The translations under genes were made by a program, and so were the position numbers. Shown in pieces: positions 1 to 7,740 of a stretch of 51,986 nucleotides of DNA (position 1 is its first letter; every line of letters starts with the position of its first letter). Source of the DNA: Flavobacteriales bacterium (lineage in GTDB: Bacteria; Bacteroidota; Bacteroidia; CAIKAF01); contig JANWKT010000025.1 of assembly GCA_025451235.1 (NCBI GenBank), positions 120,201 through 172,186 on the forward strand, given 5' to 3'. The notes beneath the pieces were generated by a model. It was not told the DNA's origin. It made no database searches and saw only the letters and a list, made by a program, of their open reading frames with translations.

Positions 1-567
1 GAAAAAGTGAAACATGGAAAATACATAGCCCCCTTCCTCTTGATTATTTTTGTTAACACTACTCTCCTATCCTATATTCCTGTTAGTACTCCCCCCAGGA
101 CCACCTTGATCAACTTCATGATCGAAAAAGTCCAACCCTATCCTACTGCCTATTCGGAGACCATAGCCTATATCAACAAGAATTTCGATACCAGAAAAAA
201 GATCCTTACGGTCCCTGATTTTCACAATACCGTATTGTTAAGGTATTTCAGCGAGAAGATCGAGATCACGAATACCCTGGATTCCAATACCACCCATTTA
301 AGCAGATCTGTGATAGATTCTTTGGGGATGAATTGTTTGTATATAGGTAAATGCAAACCCGATTACGTATTTCTTTTTGGAGGTAGGAACGACCTATCCC
401 TCTATCCTATCTATGATAAATATTTCACAGAGTATAAGTATACTGATACGATCCCTGTTTATGCAGAATGGTTTGATATCTCCAGACCGGAGTTTTTCTG
501 GCATTCGTTCGGCCCCGAAAAAAATATTGATTTGTCGTACCAGGCTTTATATATCCTTCACAACTGA
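1..567 (+). CDS. C-terminal part of a membrane glycosyltransferase-like protein (truncated by window start)
   Basis: The frame is open to base 1, and the first possible start inside the window is a GTG at base 7, so the gene most likely begins upstream. The visible part has one hydrophobic segment (residues about 8-25 from that GTG) followed by a soluble domain of about 150 residues. This layout is common at the C-terminus of polytopic GT-C type glycosyltransferases. The stop overlaps the ATG of the next gene (TGATGA), indicating translational coupling with the membrane protein that follows. The family assignment is an inference from shape and context; no catalytic motif is visible. Confidence 0.6.
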   Translation, partial: EKVKHGKYIAPFLLIIFVNTTLLSYIPVSTPPRTTLINFMIEKVQPYPTAYSETIAYINKNFDTRKKILTVPDFHNTVLLRYFSEKIEITNTLDSNTTHLSRSVIDSLGMNCLYIGKCKPDYVFLFGGRNDLSLYPIYDKYFTEYKYTDTIPVYAEWFDISRPEFFWHSFGPEKNIDLSYQALYILHN

Positions 568-1949
568 TGAAACAATTGAGCAGGCATATTGCTTTCATCT
601 TCAAAAATCCATACTTACTGGCTTATTTTGTCATTTTTATAGTATTGTGGAGTACCAAAGGCATGACCCATCCAAATGATATGGGTTTTCCATACGGAAC
701 AGGTTTTCTGATCCTGGTATTTATTTTCTTACTATGGGTCTCTTTTAAAAAACCAAAGATGTTGGACGGATCTAAAGATTTCCATATCGAGCTGATCTTG
801 TTCATACAATTCGTATTATTTACGGTAGCCAACCTATCACACAGGTATTCAATTTATCATTATACAAAAGAAACCTCCTACCTTTTTGTATTCAATATTT
901 TATTCTATCTGGCCTTTGCTATATATATATTATCCGTTCTGGTGAAGAAACAGCAGCTGTTATTGATCAAGATCTGCCTGGCAGTTTGTATTTTATTTTC
1001 GATTTCAGTTATATTTTGCTCGATCGACAGTGGGATCGACACCCATCTTTTCTTGAACCTGGCCAGTGATCATTTTCTGCAATTCGAAAATCCTTATAAT
1101 TACAATTACCCGGATATATACAACGGACAATATTCGGCTTTATACGGAAACAAATACTATTTTAACTATTGGCCGATTGCCCTCTATATATGTTCCGTTT
1201 TTCGTTTGCTCTTCGGTGATATAAGATATGCCTTCGTTTTTGCCCAGTTCGTTTTTGTTTTCCTATTGATCAGGTACCGCAACAAATTAAGTTTAAAAAA
1301 TGCCATGGTGGTCTCCGTCCTATGGCTTTCCAACCTGGTGATATTATTCATCAATGAGCGGGGATGGCTGGATGCATTGGTGGCTCCGTTTTTCCTGGGG
1401 GCCTTATTGTTATTAAAAAACAAGAAGTTTTTCTGGGCAGCTGTATTGATAGGCCTGATGGCATCCATTAAACTCTATTATATTTTCGCTCTTCCTTTCT
1501 TTGGGATCTATTATTTAAAAGAAAAGAAGTTCAAAGAGATCGTTGTGATGGGTCTGGCGTTGGTGTCTACCTTTATTCCCTTCCTCATCATGTCGTTTGA
1601 TAATTTCTACTATAGCACCATTGTTTTTATCAATAATACCAAGGTAAGGGTCGACAGCCTTTCCCTCATCTCAGCAATACAAAGGATATCCGGCGTAGAT
1701 GTCTCCTCCTGGGGTATGATCATCATGTTCTTGTTCATGGGTATTTTTATAGCGATATTTGCGTGGAGAAAGAATAACTTGCTGAATATTGTAAAATATA
1801 TAAACCTCACTTTTTTTGCCATTTTTCTGTTCTCGAAGCAATCTTTTTGTAACTATTTTTATTTTAACATGCTTTGTGCATTTATTATATTTTATCTAGA
1901 AGCTAATTTTGATCATGAAGAAAAAGAACAACACGGAGTACACATTTGA
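567..1949 (+). CDS. Polytopic membrane protein, probable GT-C (GT87/DUF2029-like) glycosyltransferase
   Basis: This 460-residue protein has about ten hydrophobic segments. After residue 150 an extracytoplasmic loop carries an acidic GIDTH motif and an aromatic/Asn-rich stretch (NPYNYNYP, then YFNYWP). An acidic residue in the first large loop and NPY/YPP-like motifs are seen in polyprenyl-phosphate-sugar-dependent GT-C enzymes such as GT87, so a role in building an envelope glycan is plausible. It overlaps the gene before it by one base and the methyltransferase after it by 35 bases, so the three form a tight operon. The exact substrate cannot be read from the sequence. Confidence 0.6.
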   Translation: MKQLSRHIAFIFKNPYLLAYFVIFIVLWSTKGMTHPNDMGFPYGTGFLILVFIFLLWVSFKKPKMLDGSKDFHIELILFIQFVLFTVANLSHRYSIYHYTKETSYLFVFNILFYLAFAIYILSVLVKKQQLLLIKICLAVCILFSISVIFCSIDSGIDTHLFLNLASDHFLQFENPYNYNYPDIYNGQYSALYGNKYYFNYWPIALYICSVFRLLFGDIRYAFVFAQFVFVFLLIRYRNKLSLKNAMVVSVLWLSNLVILFINERGWLDALVAPFFLGALLLLKNKKFFWAAVLIGLMASIKLYYIFALPFFGIYYLKEKKFKEIVVMGLALVSTFIPFLIMSFDNFYYSTIVFINNTKVRVDSLSLISAIQRISGVDVSSWGMIIMFLFMGIFIAIFAWRKNNLLNIVKYINLTFFAIFLFSKQSFCNYFYFNMLCAFIIFYLEANFDHEEKEQHGVHI

Positions 1950-2685
1950 TTATACCAGTATCCCTTTGGGTTTTTATGATGAGGTAGCTAAGAAAAAGAA
2001 AGGAATGCGTAGCTTCTGGCACCACTTAAAATTTCAAAGAATAAAAGATTATATCGAAACTACGAAAGCAACCTCTATCATAGATTATGGTTGTTTTTGT
2101 GGAACGTTTTTAGGAAGCACTGATAACTCACAACTAAAAGAGCAGTATGGACTTGATATTCTACAGGACCAGATCGATTATGCACAAAAAGTATACGCTA
2201 CTGACTATAGAAAATTCATGCTCATTGATGAGTTTAAGAGGGATTATCCTCATAAAAATGTGGATGTCATTACCATCATAGAAGTGATTGAACACCTGGA
2301 AATCTCACAGATCCAGGAGATTTTACAGTTTGCTACGGAAAGGATCAAGCCGGGAGGGAAGTTTATTTTAACCACTCCCAACTATGCAAGTATGTGGCCA
2401 TTGCTTGAATTTGTCCTGAATAAGGTCTCAGACGTAAATTATGAAGAACAACATATTACCAGGTTCAGGTATGGCAATATCGAAAAGAGGCTCAGGGGAA
2501 TGGACCAGGCATTTTCAGACAACTTTACAACGGAATTTGTAACCAGCTCCCATTTTTTTACTCCTTATGTGGCTCAGCTTTCTTTCAGCCTGGCTGATAA
2601 GATGTCAAAATTCTCTCCCCATCAAAAATGGCGTTTCCCTTTGGGAAATCTATTGATGATATGTTTTTCAAAGAAACCCGGATAA
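1915..2685 (+). CDS. Class I SAM-dependent methyltransferase
   Basis: A Methyltransf_11/23-type protein of 256 residues. The SAM-binding motif I is IIDYGCFCGTFLG near residue 45, unusual in having two cysteines in the glycine-rich loop. An acidic end of beta-2 (GLDIL) and the post-I motif DVITIIEVIEHLE near residue 108 follow. A TTG lies six bases upstream, but I chose the ATG at 1915, which overlaps the end of the membrane protein gene. The context suggests methylation of a sugar or lipid-linked glycan intermediate; that is inference. Confidence is high for the fold and low for the substrate. Confidence 0.85.
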   Translation: MKKKNNTEYTFDYTSIPLGFYDEVAKKKKGMRSFWHHLKFQRIKDYIETTKATSIIDYGCFCGTFLGSTDNSQLKEQYGLDILQDQIDYAQKVYATDYRKFMLIDEFKRDYPHKNVDVITIIEVIEHLEISQIQEILQFATERIKPGGKFILTTPNYASMWPLLEFVLNKVSDVNYEEQHITRFRYGNIEKRLRGMDQAFSDNFTTEFVTSSHFFTPYVAQLSFSLADKMSKFSPHQKWRFPLGNLLMICFSKKPG

Positions 2686-2808
2686 AATTATTTTCCAATT
2701 AATCTTTTATTTCTTCGTTGCTGACACAACTCATAATTGTTTCCCGCAGATTTCGCAGATTTTCACAGATTCCTATTCTCTGATTTCGCCATCCGGCGGC
2801 TCTCATTT

Positions 2809-2842
2809 CGCAGATGAGGCGCCGTGACGCCTCCCATCTGCG
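2809..2842. repeat. Intergenic hairpin within a CGCAGAT-rich repeat region
   Basis: Between convergent genes, a 13-base arm CGCAGATGAGGCG is followed after CCGTGA by CGCCT-CC-CATCTGCG. This forms a strong stem with a two-base bulge. A weaker outer arm (GGCTCTCAT at about 2797 against ATGAGCC at about 2855) extends it. Upstream there are several CGCAGATT/CACAGATT direct repeats (2746-2770). The whole 2686-2939 gap holds this repeat structure and no gene I can support. It may be a bidirectional terminator or a dispersed REP-like element. Confidence 0.5.
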
Positions 2843-2939
2843 GGAACTAATCAGATGAGCCGTTAGGTGAATCTGCAGGAACTAAACCCTGCTAAACGTA
2901 ACTCATCAAAGCGACTCCCGAGAAACTTCCGGTGGAATC

Positions 2940-4052
2940 TTACTCCCTGGGAGCTATCAGGTACATAATGATCTTGTACAGATAGTAACCAAACATAAAT
3001 TGGATCGTAGTGAAAAAACCTGTTTTTTTGTTCCAGGATTCCATGGTTACCTGTTCACATTTATTCTCCAGGATGGATTGAAGTTCTAAAGACACATGCT
3101 TGCCAAAAGCTTCATCATCGATGTCGGCATTCATTTCCATACATTTATACCGACTCAAATTATTGAGGTTATACGACCCAATGGTCGACCATTTTTCATC
3201 AAATATGGCTAGTTTGCCATGCATTACAGATTGGTTCCATTCATATATTTCAATACCGTTCTTCAACAAATAGGAATATAAATACCTTTCAGCATGGTGA
3301 AACAATGGAATATCTGAAACTCCTCCTACCAGAATGCGGATCTTCACCCCTCTTTTTACTGCATTCTTCATTCGTCTAAGAAAAAAGACTCCCGGTAAAA
3401 AATAACTAGCTGCAATGGTAATAGATTTTGTGGAGGTGGAAAGCTGTTTTTTATAGCTGTTATAAATCTGGTTTTTTCTTTGTAACCAATCACTTCTGCT
3501 GAACCTCACCAAAATGGGTCCCATATGCTTTTTTAAAAGGAGTTGAGGCCTTTTCTTTTGGAATAACATCTCACAAAACTGATGAACCTCTGCTGAACAA
3601 TGTCCTTTTATTAAAACTGCAAAATCAAGCCAGGCGGGAGTTTTTGCCGTTCCATGGTAGTGGTTTCCAATATTGATCCCTCCAATAATGGTGAGTTTTT
3701 TGTCCACAACAATGATCTTGTGATGCATCCTGCGGGCCATAGAAATATTCTCCGCTGAAAAAAAAGTGGAAAAAAAACGCAATTGGATGCCAGCCAATTT
3801 TAGGCCAGTGATAAAGGAGGTGGATAATTCTTTTGAGCCATAACCATCCAGCAATAGAAAAACTTCTACACCCCGTTGAGCCGCCAGCTTAAGGTGTTCA
3901 GCAATCTTTTTACCCGTGCTATCTTCTGCGAAAATATAAGTTTGAAAATGGATCACTTCTTTGGCCTCATCAATAGCAGCTGCCACATGATCGAAAAAAT
4001 GATCTCCACTTTTGAGTAATTCTGCTGATTCTGCCCTGGTATATCGATTCAT
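2940..4052 (-). CDS. Cardiolipin synthase-like phospholipase D family protein
   Basis: This protein has two PLD half-domains, each with a full HxKxxxxD motif. The first is H110-K112-D117 in HHKIIVVD followed by GGINIGN. The second is H278-K280-D285 in HGKLAIFD followed by GSYNLNN. The pair is the signature of bacterial cardiolipin synthases and related phosphatidyltransferases, which join two phosphatidylglycerols at the inner membrane. At 370 residues it lacks the usual two N-terminal membrane helices of ClsA, so it resembles ClsB/YbhO-type enzymes. A hydrophobic C-terminal stretch (about residues 350-366) could attach it to the membrane. The gene stands alone, convergent with the methyltransferase operon. 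Confidence 0.85.
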   Translation of the reverse strand: MNRYTRAESAELLKSGDHFFDHVAAAIDEAKEVIHFQTYIFAEDSTGKKIAEHLKLAAQRGVEVFLLLDGYGSKELSTSFITGLKLAGIQLRFFSTFFSAENISMARRMHHKIIVVDKKLTIIGGINIGNHYHGTAKTPAWLDFAVLIKGHCSAEVHQFCEMLFQKKRPQLLLKKHMGPILVRFSRSDWLQRKNQIYNSYKKQLSTSTKSITIAASYFLPGVFFLRRMKNAVKRGVKIRILVGGVSDIPLFHHAERYLYSYLLKNGIEIYEWNQSVMHGKLAIFDEKWSTIGSYNLNNLSRYKCMEMNADIDDEAFGKHVSLELQSILENKCEQVTMESWNKKTGFFTTIQFMFGYYLYKIIMYLIAPRE

Positions 4053-4136
4053 ATCGGTTGTTCGTCAATAGATGAGGGATAAAATTAATCACTCACTCTG
4101 GTAAATGTGGGCAGTGTATGGAAATCGTTTATTGTT

Positions 4137-5351
4137 TTAAGCTTTCACCAATTCTATAACGGTTATTTCGGGTCGTATCCCAATTCTTCCGCTATAACCT
4201 AAACAGCCCAATCCACGGTTCACATATAAATATTGGTTACCATTCTGGTATAAGCCGGCCCATTGTTTGTATAACCATTGGCTCGGACTCCATTTAATAC
4301 CCGGTATCTCAATCCCGAACTGAAAGCCATGGGTATGCCCGGCCAGCATCAGGTCCATATCTTGATGATTTTTGAGCACTTCAGCATCCCAATGAGATGG
4401 ATCGTGTGACAGCAATATTTTAAAATCAACCTCTTCAGTTCCCGATTTCGCTTTTACCACATCTCCTTTTTTAGGAAAACGGAAGGATGCTCCCCAGTTT
4501 TCCACTCCAACCACTGCTATTTTTTGCCCTCCTTTATCCAGCAATGCATGTTCATTGTTCAATAATTTCCAGCCCAGATCTTTATGCAATTGATGCATGG
4601 CCTCCATATTTTCTATTTGGGCCTGCTTACTTGGCCATTTATGATAATCCCCATAGTCATGGTTACCAAGGGTGCTAAAAACGCCATAGGGTGCATGTAA
4701 TTTGCTGAGTATATCTTTAAAATCATAGGCCTCCTCCGTCTTGTTGTTCACAATATCACCGGTAAAAAAAATAGCGTCCGGTTTTTCCAATAAAGTAAGC
4801 CTCACTGCTTCGCCTAATTCGTCTCTTTTTAAAAAGCTACCCGTATGTATATCCGATAGCTGAACAAACCTGAATCCTACGAATGCTTCTGGCAAATTGG
4901 GAAATTTCAGGGTGATCCGATGGATCTTAAAATTATAAGCAGTTTTTAGCAAACCCCAGAACATGGTACCCAATGGAATTGCCAACAGCACCAAACCCAG
5001 GTTGGCCAGCATCCTTCTTCTACCCAATAAAACCACATCCGTAGCGGGTTTCGCAAGCCTGTTCATAACAATATGAGTAATATCTGCAATAGCAACCAGG
5101 ATGGTAGTAAGAAGGATGGTGAAGAAAAAGATCATAGTGAAATTGGTTACCCATAACTTTCCGCTTTTGTCCATAAAAGGAGTTAAGAAAGCCACGATAG
5201 TAAACAAAACGGGAATGGCAAACCATATAATAGTAAATAGCCGAAGAGCGGTTGTATTTTGCAAAAAATAAACCCTGAATACCCGGTATAGATAAAATTC
5301 CATAGCCAAAAAAGCCAGGATAAAAATACATAAGACAATCATTCGGCTCAT
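4137..5351 (-). CDS. Membrane-anchored calcineurin-like metallophosphoesterase
   Basis: The N-terminal 140 residues contain about four hydrophobic segments. A metallophosphoesterase domain follows with the full metal-binding series: QLSDIHTG (D167, H169), FTGDIVNNK (D199), LGNHD (residues 229-232), SHDP, and AGHTHG near the C-terminus. The layout matches the YkuE/YaeI-like group, several members of which act on lipid pyrophosphates at the membrane; the substrate here is unknown. The start is ten bases after the stop of the DUF4442 gene, so the two form an operon on the minus strand. Confidence 0.85.
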   Translation of the reverse strand: MSRMIVLCIFILAFLAMEFYLYRVFRVYFLQNTTALRLFTIIWFAIPVLFTIVAFLTPFMDKSGKLWVTNFTMIFFFTILLTTILVAIADITHIVMNRLAKPATDVVLLGRRRMLANLGLVLLAIPLGTMFWGLLKTAYNFKIHRITLKFPNLPEAFVGFRFVQLSDIHTGSFLKRDELGEAVRLTLLEKPDAIFFTGDIVNNKTEEAYDFKDILSKLHAPYGVFSTLGNHDYGDYHKWPSKQAQIENMEAMHQLHKDLGWKLLNNEHALLDKGGQKIAVVGVENWGASFRFPKKGDVVKAKSGTEEVDFKILLSHDPSHWDAEVLKNHQDMDLMLAGHTHGFQFGIEIPGIKWSPSQWLYKQWAGLYQNGNQYLYVNRGLGCLGYSGRIGIRPEITVIELVKA

Positions 5352-5361
5352 ATCAACATTT

Positions 5362-5871
5362 TTACACCTTTGTTTTTACACTGTTCCATTTCTTTATTTG
5401 CCATTTGGTAGTAGCTGTACATATATGGTTTTTTTCCAGGTCATATACATCTGTTTTCAATTCCACAAATACAGCTTCTTCTGTTTCCAAAGGCTTTTTT
5501 ACCTGACTGGATAAAAACTCTTCGCTCAACTCATAATTAACCCTTACCGGCATTTTTGCCTGATAAAAATATTCCATATTCAATTCCTGCATGATCAACC
5601 TATAATCCTTAAATCCTAGTTTGCGGATCAAAGTTAAGCCAGCACATAATTCAGATAAAGTGGCCAGGCCACAAGCATGCAACCCTTTCAGGTGGTTTAA
5701 ATTTTTACGCATATAAGGCATTTCAATTTCAAACCCATCATCGGTAATACCTATGATCCTATATTTATGCGGACCATTAAAAGGGATGAATTTTCCTATA
5801 AAAATATTGAGAATCCACAACTGGAAATTAGATTTTCTTGCTTTTTCAATGGCTGCGGTAAACTTATCCAT
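5362..5871 (-). CDS. DUF4442 domain protein (hotdog-fold thioesterase-like)
   Basis: This 169-residue protein has the DUF4442 pattern. A central helix region HLKGLHACGLATLSELCAG (about residues 60-78) corresponds to the long hotdog helix. It is preceded by a YRIIGITDDGFEIEMPY strand and followed by strands ending in CTATTKWQIKK. The family is related to PaaI/YiiD thioesterases, but the substrate is not established. No signal peptide is present. It is the first gene of a two-gene operon with the metallophosphoesterase, and a TAAGTTTG -7 box lies 16-23 bases upstream of the start. Confidence 0.8.
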   Translation of the reverse strand: MDKFTAAIEKARKSNFQLWILNIFIGKFIPFNGPHKYRIIGITDDGFEIEMPYMRKNLNHLKGLHACGLATLSELCAGLTLIRKLGFKDYRLIMQELNMEYFYQAKMPVRVNYELSEEFLSSQVKKPLETEEAVFVELKTDVYDLEKNHICTATTKWQIKKWNSVKTKV

Positions 5872-5886
5872 GCATGATATTTAATA

Positions 5887-5894
5887 CAAACTTA
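5887..5894 (-). promoter_or_regulatory. Bacteroidota -7 promoter box of the DUF4442 operon
   Basis: Minus-strand TAAGTTTG fits the TAnnTTTG consensus of the Bacteroidota primary sigma factor and lies 15 bases upstream of the start codon. I did not find a convincing -33 TTG at ideal spacing. Confidence 0.45.
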
Positions 5895-5956
5895 TTCAAT
5901 TATTTAATGAAGTTTTCCATTTTATTGTTTTTTAATAGGGCGGCCTGCTATCTAGC

Positions 5957-5990
5957 TTAGCTAAGGCCAACTGGTGCTGGCCTTAGCTAA
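5957..5990. repeat. Perfect 13-bp stem hairpin between divergent genes
   Basis: TTAGCTAAGGCCA and its exact reverse complement flank an eight-base loop. Downstream (5995-6075) is a GC-rich tract (GGGCCGGGCAATCCGCTAAACT..., AGCC/GGCT pairs). Its wording resembles a dispersed intergenic sequence I recall from other Bacteroidota genomes; that recollection is unverified. The hairpin lies in the 233-base gap between divergent genes, so it is unlikely to be a simple terminator. Confidence 0.5.
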
Positions 5991-6092
5991 ACTACATCAG
6001 GGCCGGGCAATCCGCTAAACTCCTCACTAGCCGTTGAAACGCTGGCTGCGGGGTATCGTTACTCTCCCTGCCGCTTAAAAAAAGGAATTAAC

Positions 6093-6100
6093 TATATTTG
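6093..6100 (+). promoter_or_regulatory. TAnnTTTG box five bases before an ATG (possible leaderless transcript)
   Basis: TATATTTG matches the Bacteroidota -7 consensus exactly and ends four bases before the ATG at 6105. If used, transcription would begin at or next to the start codon. No Shine-Dalgarno-like sequence is visible between them. Confidence 0.45.
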
Positions 6101-6104
6101 TTGT

Positions 6105-6503
6105 ATGAAAAAGATGATGTTATTTATTTCTGCCATAGCTCTTCTTTCCTGTGGAGGAGATACCAAAAAACTGGAACAAAGGATAGCGGATCTTCAACTG
6201 CAAAATGATCAATTAAAAAAGGAGCAAGTAACGATGCAAGTTTCTTTTTTCGAACCATTTAATAAATATCAGGAACTGGTTTTATCAGAACCAACAACAC
6301 ATCCTGATACCCTTATCAGCAAGTATAACTTGCTGATCAAGGATTATCCGAAATCATACTGGAACCACGAGGCAAGAAAAAGGATCAAAAAGATCAATAA
6401 AAACCGGAAATATTGGATCAAAGGTAAATGGGAATTGCCGGAAGAAGATGAGGACGTGATCCAGATTGACCCATATGAAATCATTTCCTGTCCTGGTTGC
6501 TAA
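6105..6503 (+). CDS. Small lipoprotein with coiled-coil region
   Basis: The protein has 132 residues. Its N-terminal signal ends in a lipobox-like ALLSCGG, so Cys16 is probably lipidated. Residues about 22-45 (KKLEQRIADLQLQNDQLKKEQ) form a heptad-like coiled coil. A basic middle region (KRIKKINKNRKYWIKGKW) and an acidic tail ending in CPGC follow. The segment HPDTLISKYNLLIKDYPKSYW looks like a short TPR-like helix pair. I do not recognise a family. The tail-to-tail neighbour is the serine hydrolase, and the two stops overlap by four bases. Confidence 0.75.
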   Translation: MKKMMLFISAIALLSCGGDTKKLEQRIADLQLQNDQLKKEQVTMQVSFFEPFNKYQELVLSEPTTHPDTLISKYNLLIKDYPKSYWNHEARKRIKKINKNRKYWIKGKWELPEEDEDVIQIDPYEIISCPGC

Positions 6504-7738
6504 AAGTATTTCTCCCCGATATCATAAATAAAATGATCTGCCGCAGCATGTTTTTTATGCTGCCAATAATGGCCCGTTCTTACTATGATGAGATTTTTTT
6601 TGGGATGTACATAAATATATTGGCCCAATAATCCCTCGGCATGGTATGCTTCTTTTAAATAATATACATAATAGATCCTGGCGGCCTTGATGCCTCTTTC
6701 CTTATCTTCCTTGCGATTGTAAACAAAAATATTCGGTTCACAATGAGGCGTTTTTCTAATATAATTCAAAGCTTGCAGGGAATCCCTGAAGCTTATGGAA
6801 TATTCATTGCTCCACCATTGGTTTTTATAGCCCTGACTCAATACCATAGAGTCTATTTGGGTGGTACAGGTTACCCACTCCGCAGGTAATAATTGTACCC
6901 CTTCAAATACGCCGTTCTCTAAGTATAACCTGCCCAATTTAGCATAATCCCGGGTGGTAGCATTCAAACAGCAAAAGGCCCTTACCATTCTATGTTTTTT
7001 GCTATCTATGTTCCAGGTGGCATAACTTTCCATTCCTAGGGGTTTCCATATTTTTTGATAAAAATAATCCTGGGTTTTTTTTCCGGTAGCCCGTTCAAGA
7101 ATAAAAGCGAGCAATTGGGTATTCACACTTTTATATTCAAAATCTCCCGGAGGTTTTTCAATTTTTAGTTTTTTTATCTGGTTCCAGATATTATTTCCAA
7201 AGCCCATTTTTAATACGTCACTCGACGGATTATAATAATTCTCATCGCTTTTGATCCCACTCCGCATATCTAATAAATGCTGGATAGTAATATTTGCAAA
7301 TCGCTGATCTCTTTTTAATAATTCAGGGATATAATGTGTGATGGGTTCATAAAGATGTTTGATATATCCTTCTTTCCAGGCTATAGCTATCAACGTAGAT
7401 ATAAATGATTTGGATACAGAAAAAGAAGGCAGCAAAGTAGTTTGGTTAACTCCTTCCCAATAATTTTCATATAAAATGGTATCATTCCTGATCACCAGGA
7501 ATGAAAAAGTATTTGAATTGGCCAGGTTGGTATCCAACATCGTTTTCAGGTAAGCCGGGGTTGAGGAAGCTTGTTTGAAATAAAAGGAAGTCCCGGGTTT
7601 TTGAATGGTATCAGTAATAAAATCGTTGATATACTTCAGCTCAAAGTTTTTATACTTTATGGCCTTGAACAGGTAACAGGAAGATAAGGAAGACATGAAC
7701 ATCATTACACCAGCTAAATACAGTATTCTCCTTTTCAT
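6500..7738 (-). CDS. Serine hydrolase lipoprotein, class C beta-lactamase/esterase family
   Basis: The signal peptide ends in SLSSC, so Cys21 is the likely lipidation site. The beta-lactamase-type SxxK nucleophile motif is S107-V-S-K110 in PSFSVSKSF. The second-motif tyrosine is in YKSVN near residue 205, and a C-terminal RTGH stands where a KTG/HTG box is expected. Such proteins are usually esterases or D-aminopeptidases rather than antibiotic resistance enzymes. The C-terminal portion (GLLGQYIYVHPKKNLIIV) matches the usual strand before the third motif. The gene starts two bases after the stop of the beta-propeller gene, so they are co-transcribed. Confidence 0.85.
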   Translation of the reverse strand: MKRRILYLAGVMMFMSSLSSCYLFKAIKYKNFELKYINDFITDTIQKPGTSFYFKQASSTPAYLKTMLDTNLANSNTFSFLVIRNDTILYENYWEGVNQTTLLPSFSVSKSFISTLIAIAWKEGYIKHLYEPITHYIPELLKRDQRFANITIQHLLDMRSGIKSDENYYNPSSDVLKMGFGNNIWNQIKKLKIEKPPGDFEYKSVNTQLLAFILERATGKKTQDYFYQKIWKPLGMESYATWNIDSKKHRMVRAFCCLNATTRDYAKLGRLYLENGVFEGVQLLPAEWVTCTTQIDSMVLSQGYKNQWWSNEYSISFRDSLQALNYIRKTPHCEPNIFVYNRKEDKERGIKAARIYYVYYLKEAYHAEGLLGQYIYVHPKKNLIIVRTGHYWQHKKHAAADHFIYDIGEKYF

Positions 7739-7740
7739 TG

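Noticed and set aside
6500-7738. Antibiotic-resistance beta-lactamase
   Set aside because: It has SxxK but lacks a proper KTG box and is a lipoprotein of the esterase/aminopeptidase-like group.
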